A stretch of 64,000 nucleotides of DNA from positions 3,166,001-3,230,000 of the forward strand of contig NZ_CP009928.1 in assembly GCF_001021975.1 (NCBI RefSeq), written 5' to 3'. This DNA is from Chryseobacterium gallinarum (GTDB lineage: Bacteria > Bacteroidota > Bacteroidia > Flavobacteriales > Weeksellaceae). Position 1 is the first letter of the stretch. The number at the start of each line of letters is the position of its first letter. The translations under genes were made by a program, and so were the position numbers. Positions 17,986 through 28,264 of this stretch are shown in pieces. Under the pieces are notes generated by a model. It was not told where the DNA came from. It searched no databases and worked only from the letters and a program-made list of their open reading frames with translations.

Positions 17986-19240
17986 ACTTTATATATAACC
18001 TCATTTTTTCCTCATATTCCGGTTTTAGCTTTAGAAACTTCCATATCTTTTTATCATCAGGATACGTAATTCTGTAAAATATGATTTTGTCAGCAGAATA
18101 TTTGAAATAGGGATGGTTTTTAAGCCATTCTTCAGGAGCATCTGTCAAAGTATATTTCTGAACACCCGATGTATCCAGCAAACAGATTGAAATGAGCTTT
18201 TGGACAAGGTCTTTATCAATATTATAGGTATCCAGTATTTGTTGTTTATTGACAAATCCTCCGAGTTTTCTTCTGAAACCAATGATGGAAGCGGCACTTC
18301 TTTCATCCAGTCCGAATTCCAGCAGCTGCTTAAAACTAATCGTATTAAGATCCGTCTTTGAAAAATCTGTTTCCTGACGTCTGATCTCTTCTTTGATGGT
18401 AATGGTAATATATGGTTTTAATTCCTCAAATTTTTCAGGAGAGATCACGAAACACTTTTGAAGATCTTCAGGGTTTTTAAAACTTCCCCGCAAGTTCCTG
18501 TCACGGTAATTAATAATAGTGGTCGCTTGTTTTTCTGAAAAACCTAATGCTTTCCATCCATCCGCATTCAAAGTATTCGGGTCAAAAGGACGGTAGCGGA
18601 TGTTGGAACTTTTAGCATGACTGGCAGCAATAGTTCCGGAAACTTTTTCGGGTAATTGCAGATATGGTTCCAGTCTGATATAATTTTCCGGTGAAATGAT
18701 AAAGCATTCTTTGAATTTTTCTTTACTGATAAAGCTTCCCCCTAAGTAATTTTTATACTTTAAGAGAGCTGCTGCTTGTCTTTCACTGAATCCCATTTTT
18801 ATCCAATCGTTGGCCGAAAACCGGTCGGGGTTGAATTTTCCCGGAATTGTAATAGTTTTCTTCTCAAAAGTCCGCGATAAAGATTTTTCCTTTCTATCAT
18901 CTTCAGGGAGAATAATATAAGGTTTCAGTTCAGCGAACTTTTCTTCGGAAATTGCATAACATTTCTTTAATTGCTGTTTTGAAATAAATTGTCCACCTAC
19001 GATTTCCTTGTATTTAAGAATGGTGGAAACCTGTTTTTCAGAAAATCCAAGTTTCTGCCATTGGGTTTCATCTAATGTATTAGGATCAAAATCTGACCTG
19101 TTGACCCCGGACGATGCCATAATAAACTTTACATCCGGAAAAGATTCTTTCCCCCTGCTCGTGTAGTTCTGGTAGGCTAATAGGATAGTCAGTAACATGG
19201 CCATACAGGCCAGTTTCCGGAAATAGCTTTTTCTCATCAT
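17984..19240 (-). CDS. Helix-hairpin-helix repeat protein (ComEA-like)
   Basis: 418 residues; N-terminal membrane anchor or signal (about 8-24), then four helix-hairpin-helix units. Three share a long consensus: F/D-P-N-T-L … W-x-K-L/M-GFSE-K/R-Q-A … Y-K/R … F-I/K … CF-ISPE-F … L-x-PY, at about residues 52-110, 135-195 and 215-275. The fourth (about 295-350) is closest to ComEA (TDLNTISFKQLLEFGLDERSAASIIGFR). ComEA proteins bind DNA at the cell surface during uptake; a DNA-binding or competence role is an inference from that domain alone. Monocistronic; its 3' end touches repeat copy A. Confidence 0.82.
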   Translation of the reverse strand: MMRKSYFRKLACMAMLLTILLAYQNYTSRGKESFPDVKFIMASSGVNRSDFDPNTLDETQWQKLGFSEKQVSTILKYKEIVGGQFISKQQLKKCYAISEEKFAELKPYIILPEDDRKEKSLSRTFEKKTITIPGKFNPDRFSANDWIKMGFSERQAAALLKYKNYLGGSFISKEKFKECFIISPENYIRLEPYLQLPEKVSGTIAASHAKSSNIRYRPFDPNTLNADGWKALGFSEKQATTIINYRDRNLRGSFKNPEDLQKCFVISPEKFEELKPYITITIKEEIRRQETDFSKTDLNTISFKQLLEFGLDERSAASIIGFRRKLGGFVNKQQILDTYNIDKDLVQKLISICLLDTSGVQKYTLTDAPEEWLKNHPYFKYSADKIIFYRITYPDDKKIWKFLKLKPEYEEKMRLYIK

Positions 19241-19618
19241 AAGGTAAACTTATTGATAAAAGTAAAGCCGTGCAATAGCTGAAATCAAACTCATTAAGAA
19301 TAAAAGGTAATTTGAACCGGCCTGTTGAAAACATACAATGGGAATGCATTTTTTATAGCATATTATTTCATTTTCATAAAGAGCATTATACTTTAAATTT
19401 CTGAAGCCCATGACATATTGTATCTGTTTTCATAGCATATACTTGAATAATACGACATGTTCTGTCGCTTTGCATCCTTACTTTTGTGACAGAGACAGAT
19501 GAGGCAGACTGACATAAAATTCAATCTGAAAAATATAGATAAATCAACCATTGTGGGAAATATGAAAAAATAGTAGATTCGCAATCAATAGTAATATAAA
19601 TTAGTAAAAACACAGAGT
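19241..19618. other. 378-bp gene-free spacer upstream of the Rhs operon
   Basis: A/T-rich spacer between the divergent helix-hairpin-helix gene and the Rhs operon. The only regulatory-looking element is TACTTTTG at 19479-19486, a TAnnTTTG match on the + strand about 130 bases before the operon; no proper -33 element was found. No convincing gene or RNA is seen. Confidence 0.5.
19479..19486 (+). promoter_or_regulatory. Candidate -7 box for the Rhs operon
   Basis: TACTTTTG matches TAnnTTTG. It would give a leader of about 125 bases before the ATG at 19619. Support is weak without a -33 box. Confidence 0.3.
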
Positions 19619-21289
19619 ATGAAGAAATTCTACATGAGTGCATTTACCTTATGCATAATTTTTAGTGCGTCGGCCCAGGAAGTGGTTTGGCAGAAAGACA
19701 TCAAATCCTCAACGCAGGATTTCCTAAGCCAGGTGACCACCACAATAGACCAGCAGTACCTTATCACAGGCAGCAGTATTTAGGCGGGAAGCAGGAAGCA
19801 GGGAACAGGAAGTGCTTCCAGCCAGAACAATGGCTATGATTTCCATCTGGTAAAATTAAACCAGCAGGGAGAACAGGTCTGGGAGAAGTATTTCTCAGGG
19901 CAAAACCATGATTATTTGTCAGCTACTGTAACCACACAGGATGGGGGCTTCCTTTTAGCCGGGACCTCCTATTCCGGAAAAGGACTAGATAAAAAGGATG
20001 ATTCCAAAGGAGGCTCTGATATCTGGCTGATCAGGATTAATGAATTCGGGGATGAGCTATGGCAGAAAACTTTGGGAAGCTCTTCCGATGAAGAAGCCAG
20101 GGCAGTGATTCAAACCACCGATTCAGGATTTTTTGTAGCGGGAAATGGACAAAACTCTTCCAAAGGTTATGGTTCCAAAGATGTATGGATAGTAAGACTT
20201 GATAAAGAGGGAAAAGAACTCTCGCAACTTGTTCTAGGAGGAAAAGGTTTAGACGAAGTTGAAAAAATGATTCCCACGAAAGACGGTGGCGCTTTGTTAG
20301 GCATCTATTCCAGAAGCTCCGAGGTTCGCGATTCAGGAATAAAAAATCCAGGGACTCAACTTCCGATCGATCAATCTGCCAACCGAAATTTGTCATCTGC
20401 AACCTCTACAGCCATTAGCCAGACGCCAAAAGCCAGCATCAATTTCGGTGAGGGCGACTACTGGATTGTAAAACTGGATAAAACCGGAAAGGTAGAATGG
20501 GAAAAGAACTATGGAGGCAAAGGGGATGATCATTTGAGGACCTTGGCGTTGACCTCTAGCGGCTATATCATCGGAGGAGAATCCAGATCGGAAAGATCCG
20601 GGAACAAAACAGTAGGAATAGAGGAAGGAACAGACCTTTGGCTAATTGCCCTTAATGAAAGAGGCGAAGAAGAGTGGCAAAAGTCTTACAATTTTAAAAA
20701 CCGGGATATTCTGATGGGGATGAGTGTGATAGGTGGGGAGCTGGAAGATGGAAGCGGGAAGTCTACCAAAGGAATTTTATTGGGCGGCTATACCCAGGCA
20801 GAAGGAAGGATAGAAAAGGATGATGAAACTTTCTGGATGCTGTACCTGGATGGCAATGGTAATGAGCAGTGGCGGAAACATGTGGGAGGAGAATCGAGGC
20901 AAAGAGAGGAAAGGCTCTCGGATTTGAAACTTAACAGGGATGGTTCTATTATCCTGGCAGGAACGAGTGCAGAAGAACTGGGAAAAGAAAACTGGAAGAT
21001 CGTCAAATTGGGAGACAAGCAGGTTGAACAGTTAATTGAAAAATCTGACATTAAGATTTATCCTAACCCGGTGTCAGACTATGCGTATGTAGAAATCGGC
21101 TTTGATTTCAAGGAAGCTGAGATTTTGTTGTATGATATGAGTGGGAGACAGCTTCAGAGTTTGAAAACGAAGAATAGAGTCACGAAGTTGAATACCCAGG
21201 CTTTGATCCAGGGGGCTTATCTGGTGACGATAAAGACTGATACTAATAAAACGGCGAATGCTAAACTGATAAAGAATAGTACATTATGA
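19619..21289 (+). pseudogene. T9SS type A beta-propeller protein interrupted by an amber codon
   Basis: Reading from the ATG at 19619 gives a signal peptide (MKKFYMSAFTLCIIFSASAQ) and a propeller-like start, then an in-frame TAG at 19781-19783 (codon 55). The same frame continues without interruption to 21289, and its product has repeated units of the form GGFLLAGTSYSGKG / SDIWLIRINEFGDELWQKTLGG and a C-terminal T9SS type A domain (IKIYPNPVSDYAYVEIGF…). The context (…GSSI-stop-AGSRKQG…) is best explained by CAG to TAG. A start at TTG 19916 could make the rest, but without a signal peptide it could not be exported. First gene of the Rhs operon; its stop overlaps the next ATG. Confidence 0.85.
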
Positions 21290-24150
21290 GAAGTATAAAA
21301 ATTTTACTGGGTATTACCATTTGTATTTTATCCCATGTAAAAGCCCAACAATTAAATTATGGGGATTTTCCTAAGCCCGTACCTTCAGTATCTTCGATGG
21401 AAACTTATCAGGAGACACCGGTAGCAATGGCTACAGGAGTACCGGATATTAAAATACCTATAACGGGAATTTCTTCAAGCGATAGCTATATTGCTGATCG
21501 TCTAATATTATCTTATAATCCTAATAGTGTTAATGAAGCAGAGTTCGTGAATGATTCAGGTTTAGGATGGAGTGCATTAGGAGGGGGAATAATTTCAAGG
21601 AAAATAGTTAACGGACTGGACGAACGGTTCAGTGATGTAGGTGCTACTAATTATCAAAAAAATAAATTTGACGATATTTTTTATTATAACCTTCCTACAG
21701 GAAAAGGGGGTAAATTTAAGATTTATAGAAGACCTGATGACAGCTTTGAAATCACAGAATTATCAGGAAATAATATTAAAATTGATTTTACCAGAAATAA
21801 TAATATGGCCACCCTTATTGTGGATTCCTTTACCATTACAGATGATAAAGGATATAAATATATATTCAATGATTACAGCCAGTCTTTATATAGTGGAAGC
21901 AACAAGCTGTATCGCTCGGCTTATTTTCTGAGTAGTATTAAAAATCCAAATAATGTAGAATTGCTTACATACGAGTACAGAAAAGATTTCAGAAATATTA
22001 CAGGAACCAGCACTGTACTGTACCAGAGCTGCAAGCTTAAAAAAATTAATGCAATAGGAATAGGAAACCTTACTATTGATTATACATTTGATGAGAATCT
22101 TGAGAAAACGATGAACGATCCGTACAGTATTTCAAAGATTGCTTTACAGAATAATTACGGACGATCGTTGAGTCAGTATAATTTTGATTATACCTACTAT
22201 AAATTTTCCAATGTGACGGCAGATATACGGTTGCTTACCAGGATCAGGAAAATGAATCCTGCCAACCTGAATGGTAGCCCATTAGAAACAACGGCATTTG
22301 AATATAATGAGACAGGCTTACCTGCTAAAGAGCTTATATCGGATGGCTATGCATGCGATGTGCCACAATCTGGTTTTCGCAATTCATTTCCGAAAGACAG
22401 AATAATCGGTGTATTAAAAAAAATAACCCTTCCAACGGGAGGGGTTCAGGAATACGTTTTTGAGCCGAATGAATATTTTACCGATATGAATACCCCTGAG
22501 TATCTGAATTCTTTGACAGAATATACAGACCCTTATGTTCAATATGTAAAATATAACAATTCGCTAGACTTTAATACAAGTTCGGCTAATCTTATAAGAT
22601 GGAAGCTTTCCGGTACTGCAGGTCAGAAAAAAAGAATATATTTCAGATTCTATGCCGGAAGAAATACCCCCATAGGACCAATTATAGGAGGATCCGGTGG
22701 TTTACTTAATGCCAATATTAAAATTAATGGCGGAGCTGTTCCCTTCACGGTTTGTAAACAGGAAGGAACAATAGATAGCTATAATGCGATAATATCTTTT
22801 GAAATAACTCCTGGTACCCATATTATAGAAGTGGTAGGAGTGGATATTTCAGGAAATATTGATATTTCCGAGTTGGTTACCAATCCTCCGCCTTATGCCA
22901 ACCTCAATTATTCTGAAACCGGTCTGCGTATCAAAAATATTCTGTATTATGGATCTTCTTCACAAAGTGCACCGGAAAAAAATATAACCTATACCTATAA
23001 TAAGCTGAATGACCCTTTAAATACAAGTGGTAGTGTTTTTACCAATGAAAACGGAACCTATGTACTATATAGTAATGTTAAAGTAACTACAGATAATAAT
23101 GGTTATACCGTTTATTCATTTAAAACTCCGGCAGACTACCCGGAAACGCCTCAGCAAATAGAAGGAAATTTTGTAAATGTCAAACATTATTTTAACCTCA
23201 CACAAGGAGGCCTTTTGGATAAAACAGAGATATACAATTCATTAGATCAAAAAGTAGCGAGTACAGAAAATACATATGAATTGGCAGATCTTAAAGGAAC
23301 AGTACCCACTCTTTCAAATGTAGGATATACAATTCCCGGAATGGTAAAAAAAGTGACAGAAATAGAGAAAAATCATATTTCATCACAAGTTATTGAGAGT
23401 AAGAAGGAGTTGGAGTTTGACAATTCCCTTTGGGTTTTTCAGCTTTTAAAAATAAAAAATACCTCGTCAGATGGGAACATCTATGAAAAAATGATGAAGT
23501 ATCCTAACAATAAGGTACTTGAGGGGCAGGAGAATGAATATGCCCACCTATGGAATGCCAATATGAGAGGTGTTGCGGTGAGTACTACAGAAATAAACAA
23601 CGGAAAGATAATATCGTCCACAGATATAAAATTTGATAACGGAAGTTTATATCCTACTTCAATAGTGGGCACCAACCCGAATGATAACAGCAAAAAGATT
23701 CTGATTAAATATGACCTATATGATGAAAGAGGAAATCTGAAGCAATTTACCAAAGACCTTGATCCCAACGGAGGAGGGGGTAATACTACAGCTATTATAT
23801 ATGGGTATAATAATACGTTGCCTATCATTCAGGTGGAGGGAGCAAATTATGATGTTCTTAATAGTATACCGGGTATAGATTTTAATACGCTTACCAACCA
23901 AGATGTAGATGAGGTTTCAGAAAAGGTATTGTTAAAATCATTAGATGAGTACAGAACCCATGAAGGACTTAAAAAATTTATGGTGACTACTTATACCTAT
24001 GATCCTATGTTGGGTGTGACTACGGTAACTGCTCCTAACGGAATGCGTCAATCCTACCAATATGATCAGAATGGAAAACTTAAATCGGTCATTGATGTCA
24101 ACGGGAACATTGTAAAAGATTTCCGCTATAATCTAAAACCACAACCCTGA
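21286..24150 (+). CDS. Secreted YD/Rhs-like shell protein, partner of the Rhs toxin
   Basis: 954 residues with signal peptide (…ILSHVKAQ). The N-terminal region (PVAMATGVPDIKIPITGI … NDSGLGWSALGGGIISRKI) is of the type that opens SpvB/TcB-like and Rhs shells, and the C-terminus has YD-type motifs (YTYDPMLGVTTVTAPNGMRQSYQYDQNGKLKSVIDVNGN). There is no toxin domain. The start overlaps the preceding stop by four bases (ATGA), and the Rhs toxin gene begins 10 bases after it, so the three were built as one operon. I infer that this protein forms part of the casing for the following Rhs protein; the assignment is by architecture only. Confidence 0.75.
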   Translation: MRSIKILLGITICILSHVKAQQLNYGDFPKPVPSVSSMETYQETPVAMATGVPDIKIPITGISSSDSYIADRLILSYNPNSVNEAEFVNDSGLGWSALGGGIISRKIVNGLDERFSDVGATNYQKNKFDDIFYYNLPTGKGGKFKIYRRPDDSFEITELSGNNIKIDFTRNNNMATLIVDSFTITDDKGYKYIFNDYSQSLYSGSNKLYRSAYFLSSIKNPNNVELLTYEYRKDFRNITGTSTVLYQSCKLKKINAIGIGNLTIDYTFDENLEKTMNDPYSISKIALQNNYGRSLSQYNFDYTYYKFSNVTADIRLLTRIRKMNPANLNGSPLETTAFEYNETGLPAKELISDGYACDVPQSGFRNSFPKDRIIGVLKKITLPTGGVQEYVFEPNEYFTDMNTPEYLNSLTEYTDPYVQYVKYNNSLDFNTSSANLIRWKLSGTAGQKKRIYFRFYAGRNTPIGPIIGGSGGLLNANIKINGGAVPFTVCKQEGTIDSYNAIISFEITPGTHIIEVVGVDISGNIDISELVTNPPPYANLNYSETGLRIKNILYYGSSSQSAPEKNITYTYNKLNDPLNTSGSVFTNENGTYVLYSNVKVTTDNNGYTVYSFKTPADYPETPQQIEGNFVNVKHYFNLTQGGLLDKTEIYNSLDQKVASTENTYELADLKGTVPTLSNVGYTIPGMVKKVTEIEKNHISSQVIESKKELEFDNSLWVFQLLKIKNTSSDGNIYEKMMKYPNNKVLEGQENEYAHLWNANMRGVAVSTTEINNGKIISSTDIKFDNGSLYPTSIVGTNPNDNSKKILIKYDLYDERGNLKQFTKDLDPNGGGGNTTAIIYGYNNTLPIIQVEGANYDVLNSIPGIDFNTLTNQDVDEVSEKVLLKSLDEYRTHEGLKKFMVTTYTYDPMLGVTTVTAPNGMRQSYQYDQNGKLKSVIDVNGNIVKDFRYNLKPQP

Positions 24151-24160
24151 AAAACAGATC

Positions 24161-27100
24161 ATGAAAAAAATAGTAACAATTATAATGATTCTGATGGTGG
24201 GTCTATTCCATTCACAGAATCTGACATCATCGGAAAACTATACGTATAGCAGGACATACCTGGAGCCAGTAACAGCTACCAATAACAGCGCCCAACAGAT
24301 CCAGAGTGTACAATATTTTGATGGATTGGGAAGACCTGTACAAAGTATTGGGATTAAGGCATCACCTAATGGAAAAGACCTGGTGGTACCTTCTGTATAT
24401 GATAATAACGGAAGACAGACGAAGTCTTATCTTCCATTACCGGCAGATACGCAAAACGGTGCTTTTAATCCCAATGCGAATGAAAACACCGTAAATTCTT
24501 ATTATGGGGTTCCCAATGCCTATGCTGAAGTACAGATTGAAAAATCGCCTTTAGCGAGAATTGAAAAGTCTGCAGCTCCTGGAGCAGACTGGCAGATCAG
24601 CAGCAACCATACCCAAAAGATGGTTTATCAAACTAACGAAGCTGGTACTGTAAAAAGATTTAAAGCAACCACCGCATGGAATGCTTCCAATCAGATTAAT
24701 GATGTTTTTATTTCCCCGGCACCGAATGATAGTTATACGACAGGTGGGTACTATAACGCCAATACCTTACTCAAAACAGTATCTGTAGATGAAGATGATC
24801 ATGAAATTCATACATATTCCAATACAAACGGCCAGAAGATCCTGGTAAGGCAGATCAACAAAAAACCGGAAGGCGGTACAGAAAACCTGGATACCTATTA
24901 TGTATATGATGAATTTGGCAACCTGTCACTTATTATTCCTCCGAGAGCATCAATTTCACCCAATTTTTTCACAGTATTGGATCAATTATGCTACCAGTAT
25001 AAATATGACAAATACAACAGGCTGGCAGAAAAAAAGCTTCCGGGAAAAGAATGGGAATATGTTGTCTATGACAAACAGAACAGGCCTGTACTTTCCCAGG
25101 ATGGTAACCTTAGAACCACCACTAATAATTTCGGGAAGAAAGGCTGGATGTTTATCAAATATGATGCTTTGGGAAGAATGGCCTACTCAGGGTTCTTTGC
25201 CAATACGGGAACAAGAGTATCAATGCAGGCTGCTCTGGATAATATGGCATCCAATCCCAATAACAATGAAACGACAAGCACTATTCCTTTTTCATTAAAT
25301 GGCATTGATGTCTACTATACAAAAAATGCTTTCCCTACAGAAAGTATGACGGTCCTTAGTGTCAATTATTACGATGAATATCCTGCGGGATCTCCCGCTT
25401 TGCCCACACAGATCCAAAGCCAGGTGACATTAGGTTCTATGCCCACTCCAATAACCTCTAACGGTTGGTCTTCCATAAGAAGTATTAAAACCCTGCCTAC
25501 AGCAAGCTATGTTAAAAATATAGAAAATGACAGCTGGTCTTCGGCCTTTATCTGGTACGATACCCAAGGGAGAGTCATAGGAACTTATGGTAAAAATCAC
25601 CTGGGAGGATTTACAAGGACAGAAGGTGTGCTGGATTTTTCGGGGAAAACACTGGAAACGTATACCTATCACTCCCGAAACACCTCTTCTACAGAAGTAA
25701 GTGTAAAAGACAGGTTTGTGTACAGCTCTCAAAACTACCTGTCGAAACATTACCAGCAGATTAATGACAATCCGGAAGAACTGATCTCAGAATACATTTA
25801 TAATGACCTGGGGCAGGTGATCAGTAAAAAAGTAGGAAATAGCCTTCAAAGTATTGATTATACTTATAATATCAGAGGATGGCTTACCGGGATTAACCCC
25901 GATAATATTGCCAATCTCGGGAATAAGCTCTTTAGCTACAAAATAAAATACAATACAGTAGAAGGTGCAGAAAGCCCTAATAACTCTTATAGTTCACTTA
26001 AGGTAAAACCTAATTATAACGGAAGTATAGCTGAGGTAGATTGGAAAACTGCCTATGGAACCAATGAGCCTTTAAGAAGATATGGCTATGTATATGACGG
26101 AGCCAGCCGTTTGAGGGCAGGTTTTTATCAGGTGAGTACGAATCCTTATTCCAAAGAGTACAGTGAGGTCATGAATTATGATCTGAATGGAAATATCAGC
26201 TCGCTCAATAGAACCGGTGCTGCTGTGGGAGGAACTGCCGAAGTAATGGATGACCTGAGGTATACTTATTTTAATGGAAACCGTTTGGCATATGTAGAGG
26301 AGAGCGGAAGTGGAAATGCATTAAGCGGTTATCCATTAGGAGCCGGACAAGGTCAGAATATTGATTATGACGGAAACGGGAATATGACCAGTCATCTGGA
26401 TAAAGGCATTACAAAAATTGCATACAATTATCTTAATCTGCCTTCTTCTTTCACCAATACAGATGCTTCAAAAAATATATCTTATGTTTATCTGGCAGAC
26501 GGAAGTAAGGTACAGGCTTTTAGTAATGGAAAGGTAACGGATTATCTGGATGGGTTCCAGTATGAAAGTACGGGTGGAACTTTAACCACAAAAATCCTGG
26601 CTAATGAAGAAGGCTATTTTGATTTTATGAACAACCGGTATGTGTATCAATATGCCGATCACCTGGGCAATATAAGGCTCTCTTACACCAAAAATACAAA
26701 CGGAACAGCAACGATATTAGAAGAAAATAATTACTACCCTTTTGGATTAAAGCATACGGGATATAATACAGGAGATACAACCAACAATAAATTTAAATAT
26801 CTTTACAACAGCAAGGAATTGCAGAGTAGCGGAAATCTGGATTATGGCTGGCGTCAGTATATGCCGGACCTGGGGAGATGGTTTGGGATGGATGCCCTTT
26901 CAGAATCTTATCATATGGCTAGTCCATATGCCTATGTGATGAATAATCCGGCAATGTTCTTTGACCCTAATGGAATGCTTTCCCAGGCGTTCATGGACGA
27001 GGTATGGAATTCCCCATCAGGGACCGTTTGGACAAATAACGGAAAAGGGTTTACCAATAATTGGGGAGGAAGTATGGATTATGACGGAAACCCACTCAAT

Positions 27101-27865
27101 TATTTTGGATATAGTCATATGACTACCGGTCTTGATGAAGGTGGTGGAGGTGGAGGAGGATTTTATTTCACAGTTCCGGTTACGGTAACAGGAAAAGGAA
27201 GCATCAGCACATGGAATAAAGGGGATAATTATTTTCCTAATATCTTTGCCATGGGGATGGCATTTGACCGGGCCCTTGCAGGGCTCTTCCCAAATGGAGG
27301 CAGAGCATTTGATCCAATGTCATGGGTAAGAAATGACAGAGGAGTAGAAATGATGAGCAGTGTGTGGGATGTTTTGGGTATTGCAGTAGCTAATAATATT
27401 TCTGCTGAAAACCAGACGCAGGCATTGGGATTAGCTGCTTTAGCTGTTATTTTAACAAAAGGGAAATCGGCTCCTGGAATTATAAAAACAGAAGGATGGT
27501 TGGCTTATCATGAAGGATCTACATTAGGACATACATTGGCAAGACATGTTGGTAAAACCGATGCAGATTTAATCAGCCGTTTAGCTACTCAAAAGGGAAT
27601 TACAGGTGCAAGTTCTTTTACAAACGAAGCAATAGCAGAATCTGTTATTTCTTCAACCATAAAAAGTAATAGAGATGCTATCAAATCTTGGTTGAAAGGT
27701 GCTAATGTTATTGATAATTTAAGATTGGAATATACAGGTTCAACAAATATTGGTAGAGGAATAATGAGAAGAACAGGCATTGTTAATGATTTTACGAATG
27801 CTAGAGTTATCTTAAAATCAAATGGAAAGGGAGGTTATTTTATATTAACGGCTTTTCCAAAATAA
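24161..27865 (+). CDS. Rhs polymorphic toxin with C-terminal CdiA-CT RNase A-like domain
   Basis: 1234 residues with signal peptide (MKKIVTIIMILMVGLFHSQ). N-terminal DUF6443-like region (VQYFDGLGRPVQSIGIKAS), many YD/Rhs repeats, and the Rhs-associated core ending around residue 935 (YQYADHLGNIRLSY … YYPFGLKHTGYN … DLGRWFGMDALSE … DPNGM). After a Gly-rich linker and pretoxin segment (about 940-1100) comes a toxin domain (about 1105-1234) matching the bacterial CdiA-CT RNase A family: YHEGSTLGHTLARHVGKTD with the first histidines, ASSFTNEAIAE, and the final TNARVILKSNG…FILTAFP. The likely activity is RNA cleavage in competitor cells. The adjacent gene encodes a CdiI-like immunity protein. Export presumably uses Sec plus an outer-membrane route; none is encoded here. 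Confidence 0.9.
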   Translation: MKKIVTIIMILMVGLFHSQNLTSSENYTYSRTYLEPVTATNNSAQQIQSVQYFDGLGRPVQSIGIKASPNGKDLVVPSVYDNNGRQTKSYLPLPADTQNGAFNPNANENTVNSYYGVPNAYAEVQIEKSPLARIEKSAAPGADWQISSNHTQKMVYQTNEAGTVKRFKATTAWNASNQINDVFISPAPNDSYTTGGYYNANTLLKTVSVDEDDHEIHTYSNTNGQKILVRQINKKPEGGTENLDTYYVYDEFGNLSLIIPPRASISPNFFTVLDQLCYQYKYDKYNRLAEKKLPGKEWEYVVYDKQNRPVLSQDGNLRTTTNNFGKKGWMFIKYDALGRMAYSGFFANTGTRVSMQAALDNMASNPNNNETTSTIPFSLNGIDVYYTKNAFPTESMTVLSVNYYDEYPAGSPALPTQIQSQVTLGSMPTPITSNGWSSIRSIKTLPTASYVKNIENDSWSSAFIWYDTQGRVIGTYGKNHLGGFTRTEGVLDFSGKTLETYTYHSRNTSSTEVSVKDRFVYSSQNYLSKHYQQINDNPEELISEYIYNDLGQVISKKVGNSLQSIDYTYNIRGWLTGINPDNIANLGNKLFSYKIKYNTVEGAESPNNSYSSLKVKPNYNGSIAEVDWKTAYGTNEPLRRYGYVYDGASRLRAGFYQVSTNPYSKEYSEVMNYDLNGNISSLNRTGAAVGGTAEVMDDLRYTYFNGNRLAYVEESGSGNALSGYPLGAGQGQNIDYDGNGNMTSHLDKGITKIAYNYLNLPSSFTNTDASKNISYVYLADGSKVQAFSNGKVTDYLDGFQYESTGGTLTTKILANEEGYFDFMNNRYVYQYADHLGNIRLSYTKNTNGTATILEENNYYPFGLKHTGYNTGDTTNNKFKYLYNSKELQSSGNLDYGWRQYMPDLGRWFGMDALSESYHMASPYAYVMNNPAMFFDPNGMLSQAFMDEVWNSPSGTVWTNNGKGFTNNWGGSMDYDGNPLNYFGYSHMTTGLDEGGGGGGGFYFTVPVTVTGKGSISTWNKGDNYFPNIFAMGMAFDRALAGLFPNGGRAFDPMSWVRNDRGVEMMSSVWDVLGIAVANNISAENQTQALGLAALAVILTKGKSAPGIIKTEGWLAYHEGSTLGHTLARHVGKTDADLISRLATQKGITGASSFTNEAIAESVISSTIKSNRDAIKSWLKGANVIDNLRLEYTGSTNIGRGIMRRTGIVNDFTNARVILKSNGKGGYFILTAFPK

Positions 27866-27885
27866 TAACAAGAAAATAAGTATAA

Positions 27886-28176
27886 ATGAGTTTTGAAAAA
27901 GATTTCCCACGATTAGTGCAATTTTTTGGTGCTTACTTTCCAGATGCAGATTTCGAAGATTTGACAGATGAAGAAATTGTTTCTGAATATGTATCTAAAC
28001 ATAAAAAATATGATAATTATCAGAAAATAATTCAATTAATAAAAGATATTGAAAAATTGATTAACAATATTGATTATTATTGGGAAGAGGTTGGTGATGA
28101 GGCAAATAGATATTTTGAGAATTCTCAAGATGCATTAAAATGGTTGAATATGATTAAAAAAGAGCTGGAAAAATAG
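27886..28176 (+). CDS. CdiI-type immunity protein 1
   Basis: 96-residue cytoplasmic protein with the CdiI_2-like opening (FPRLVQFFGAYFPDADFEDLTDEEIV) and an acidic, helical make-up, 20 bases after the Rhs toxin gene. Pairing with an RNase A-like CdiA-CT is the family norm, so it should neutralise the toxin of the preceding gene in kin cells. Its last 22 residues are identical to those of the second immunity protein at 29101, while the middle differs strongly. Confidence 0.82.
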   Translation: MSFEKDFPRLVQFFGAYFPDADFEDLTDEEIVSEYVSKHKKYDNYQKIIQLIKDIEKLINNIDYYWEEVGDEANRYFENSQDALKWLNMIKKELEK

Positions 28177-28177
28177 C

Positions 28178-28264
28178 GTGAGTTTTATAAAAGATTATCC
28201 AATTTTATTCCAGTTCTTCGGAGGATATTTCCCTCTGCTGGCCGATCATCTTGCTCGTGTCTGA
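28178..28264 (+). pseudogene. Truncated CdiI N-terminus fused to linker repeat (copy 1)
   Basis: A 28-codon GTG-started frame, one base after the immunity stop, reads SFIKDYPILFQFFGGYFP, clearly the start of another CdiI-like protein, then breaks off into the repeat-encoded tail ADHLARV and a stop. It marks the edge of a lost immunity gene. The same remnant recurs at 29399-29485. Confidence 0.7.

Noticed and set aside
17827..18069. 80-codon + strand ORF
   Set aside because: Covers dispersed repeat copy A and the antisense of the HhH gene end; no start signal or protein-like composition.
19393..19584. 63-codon minus-strand ORF in the spacer before the Rhs operon
   Set aside because: Low-complexity, no family, no start signals; it runs through the candidate + strand promoter.
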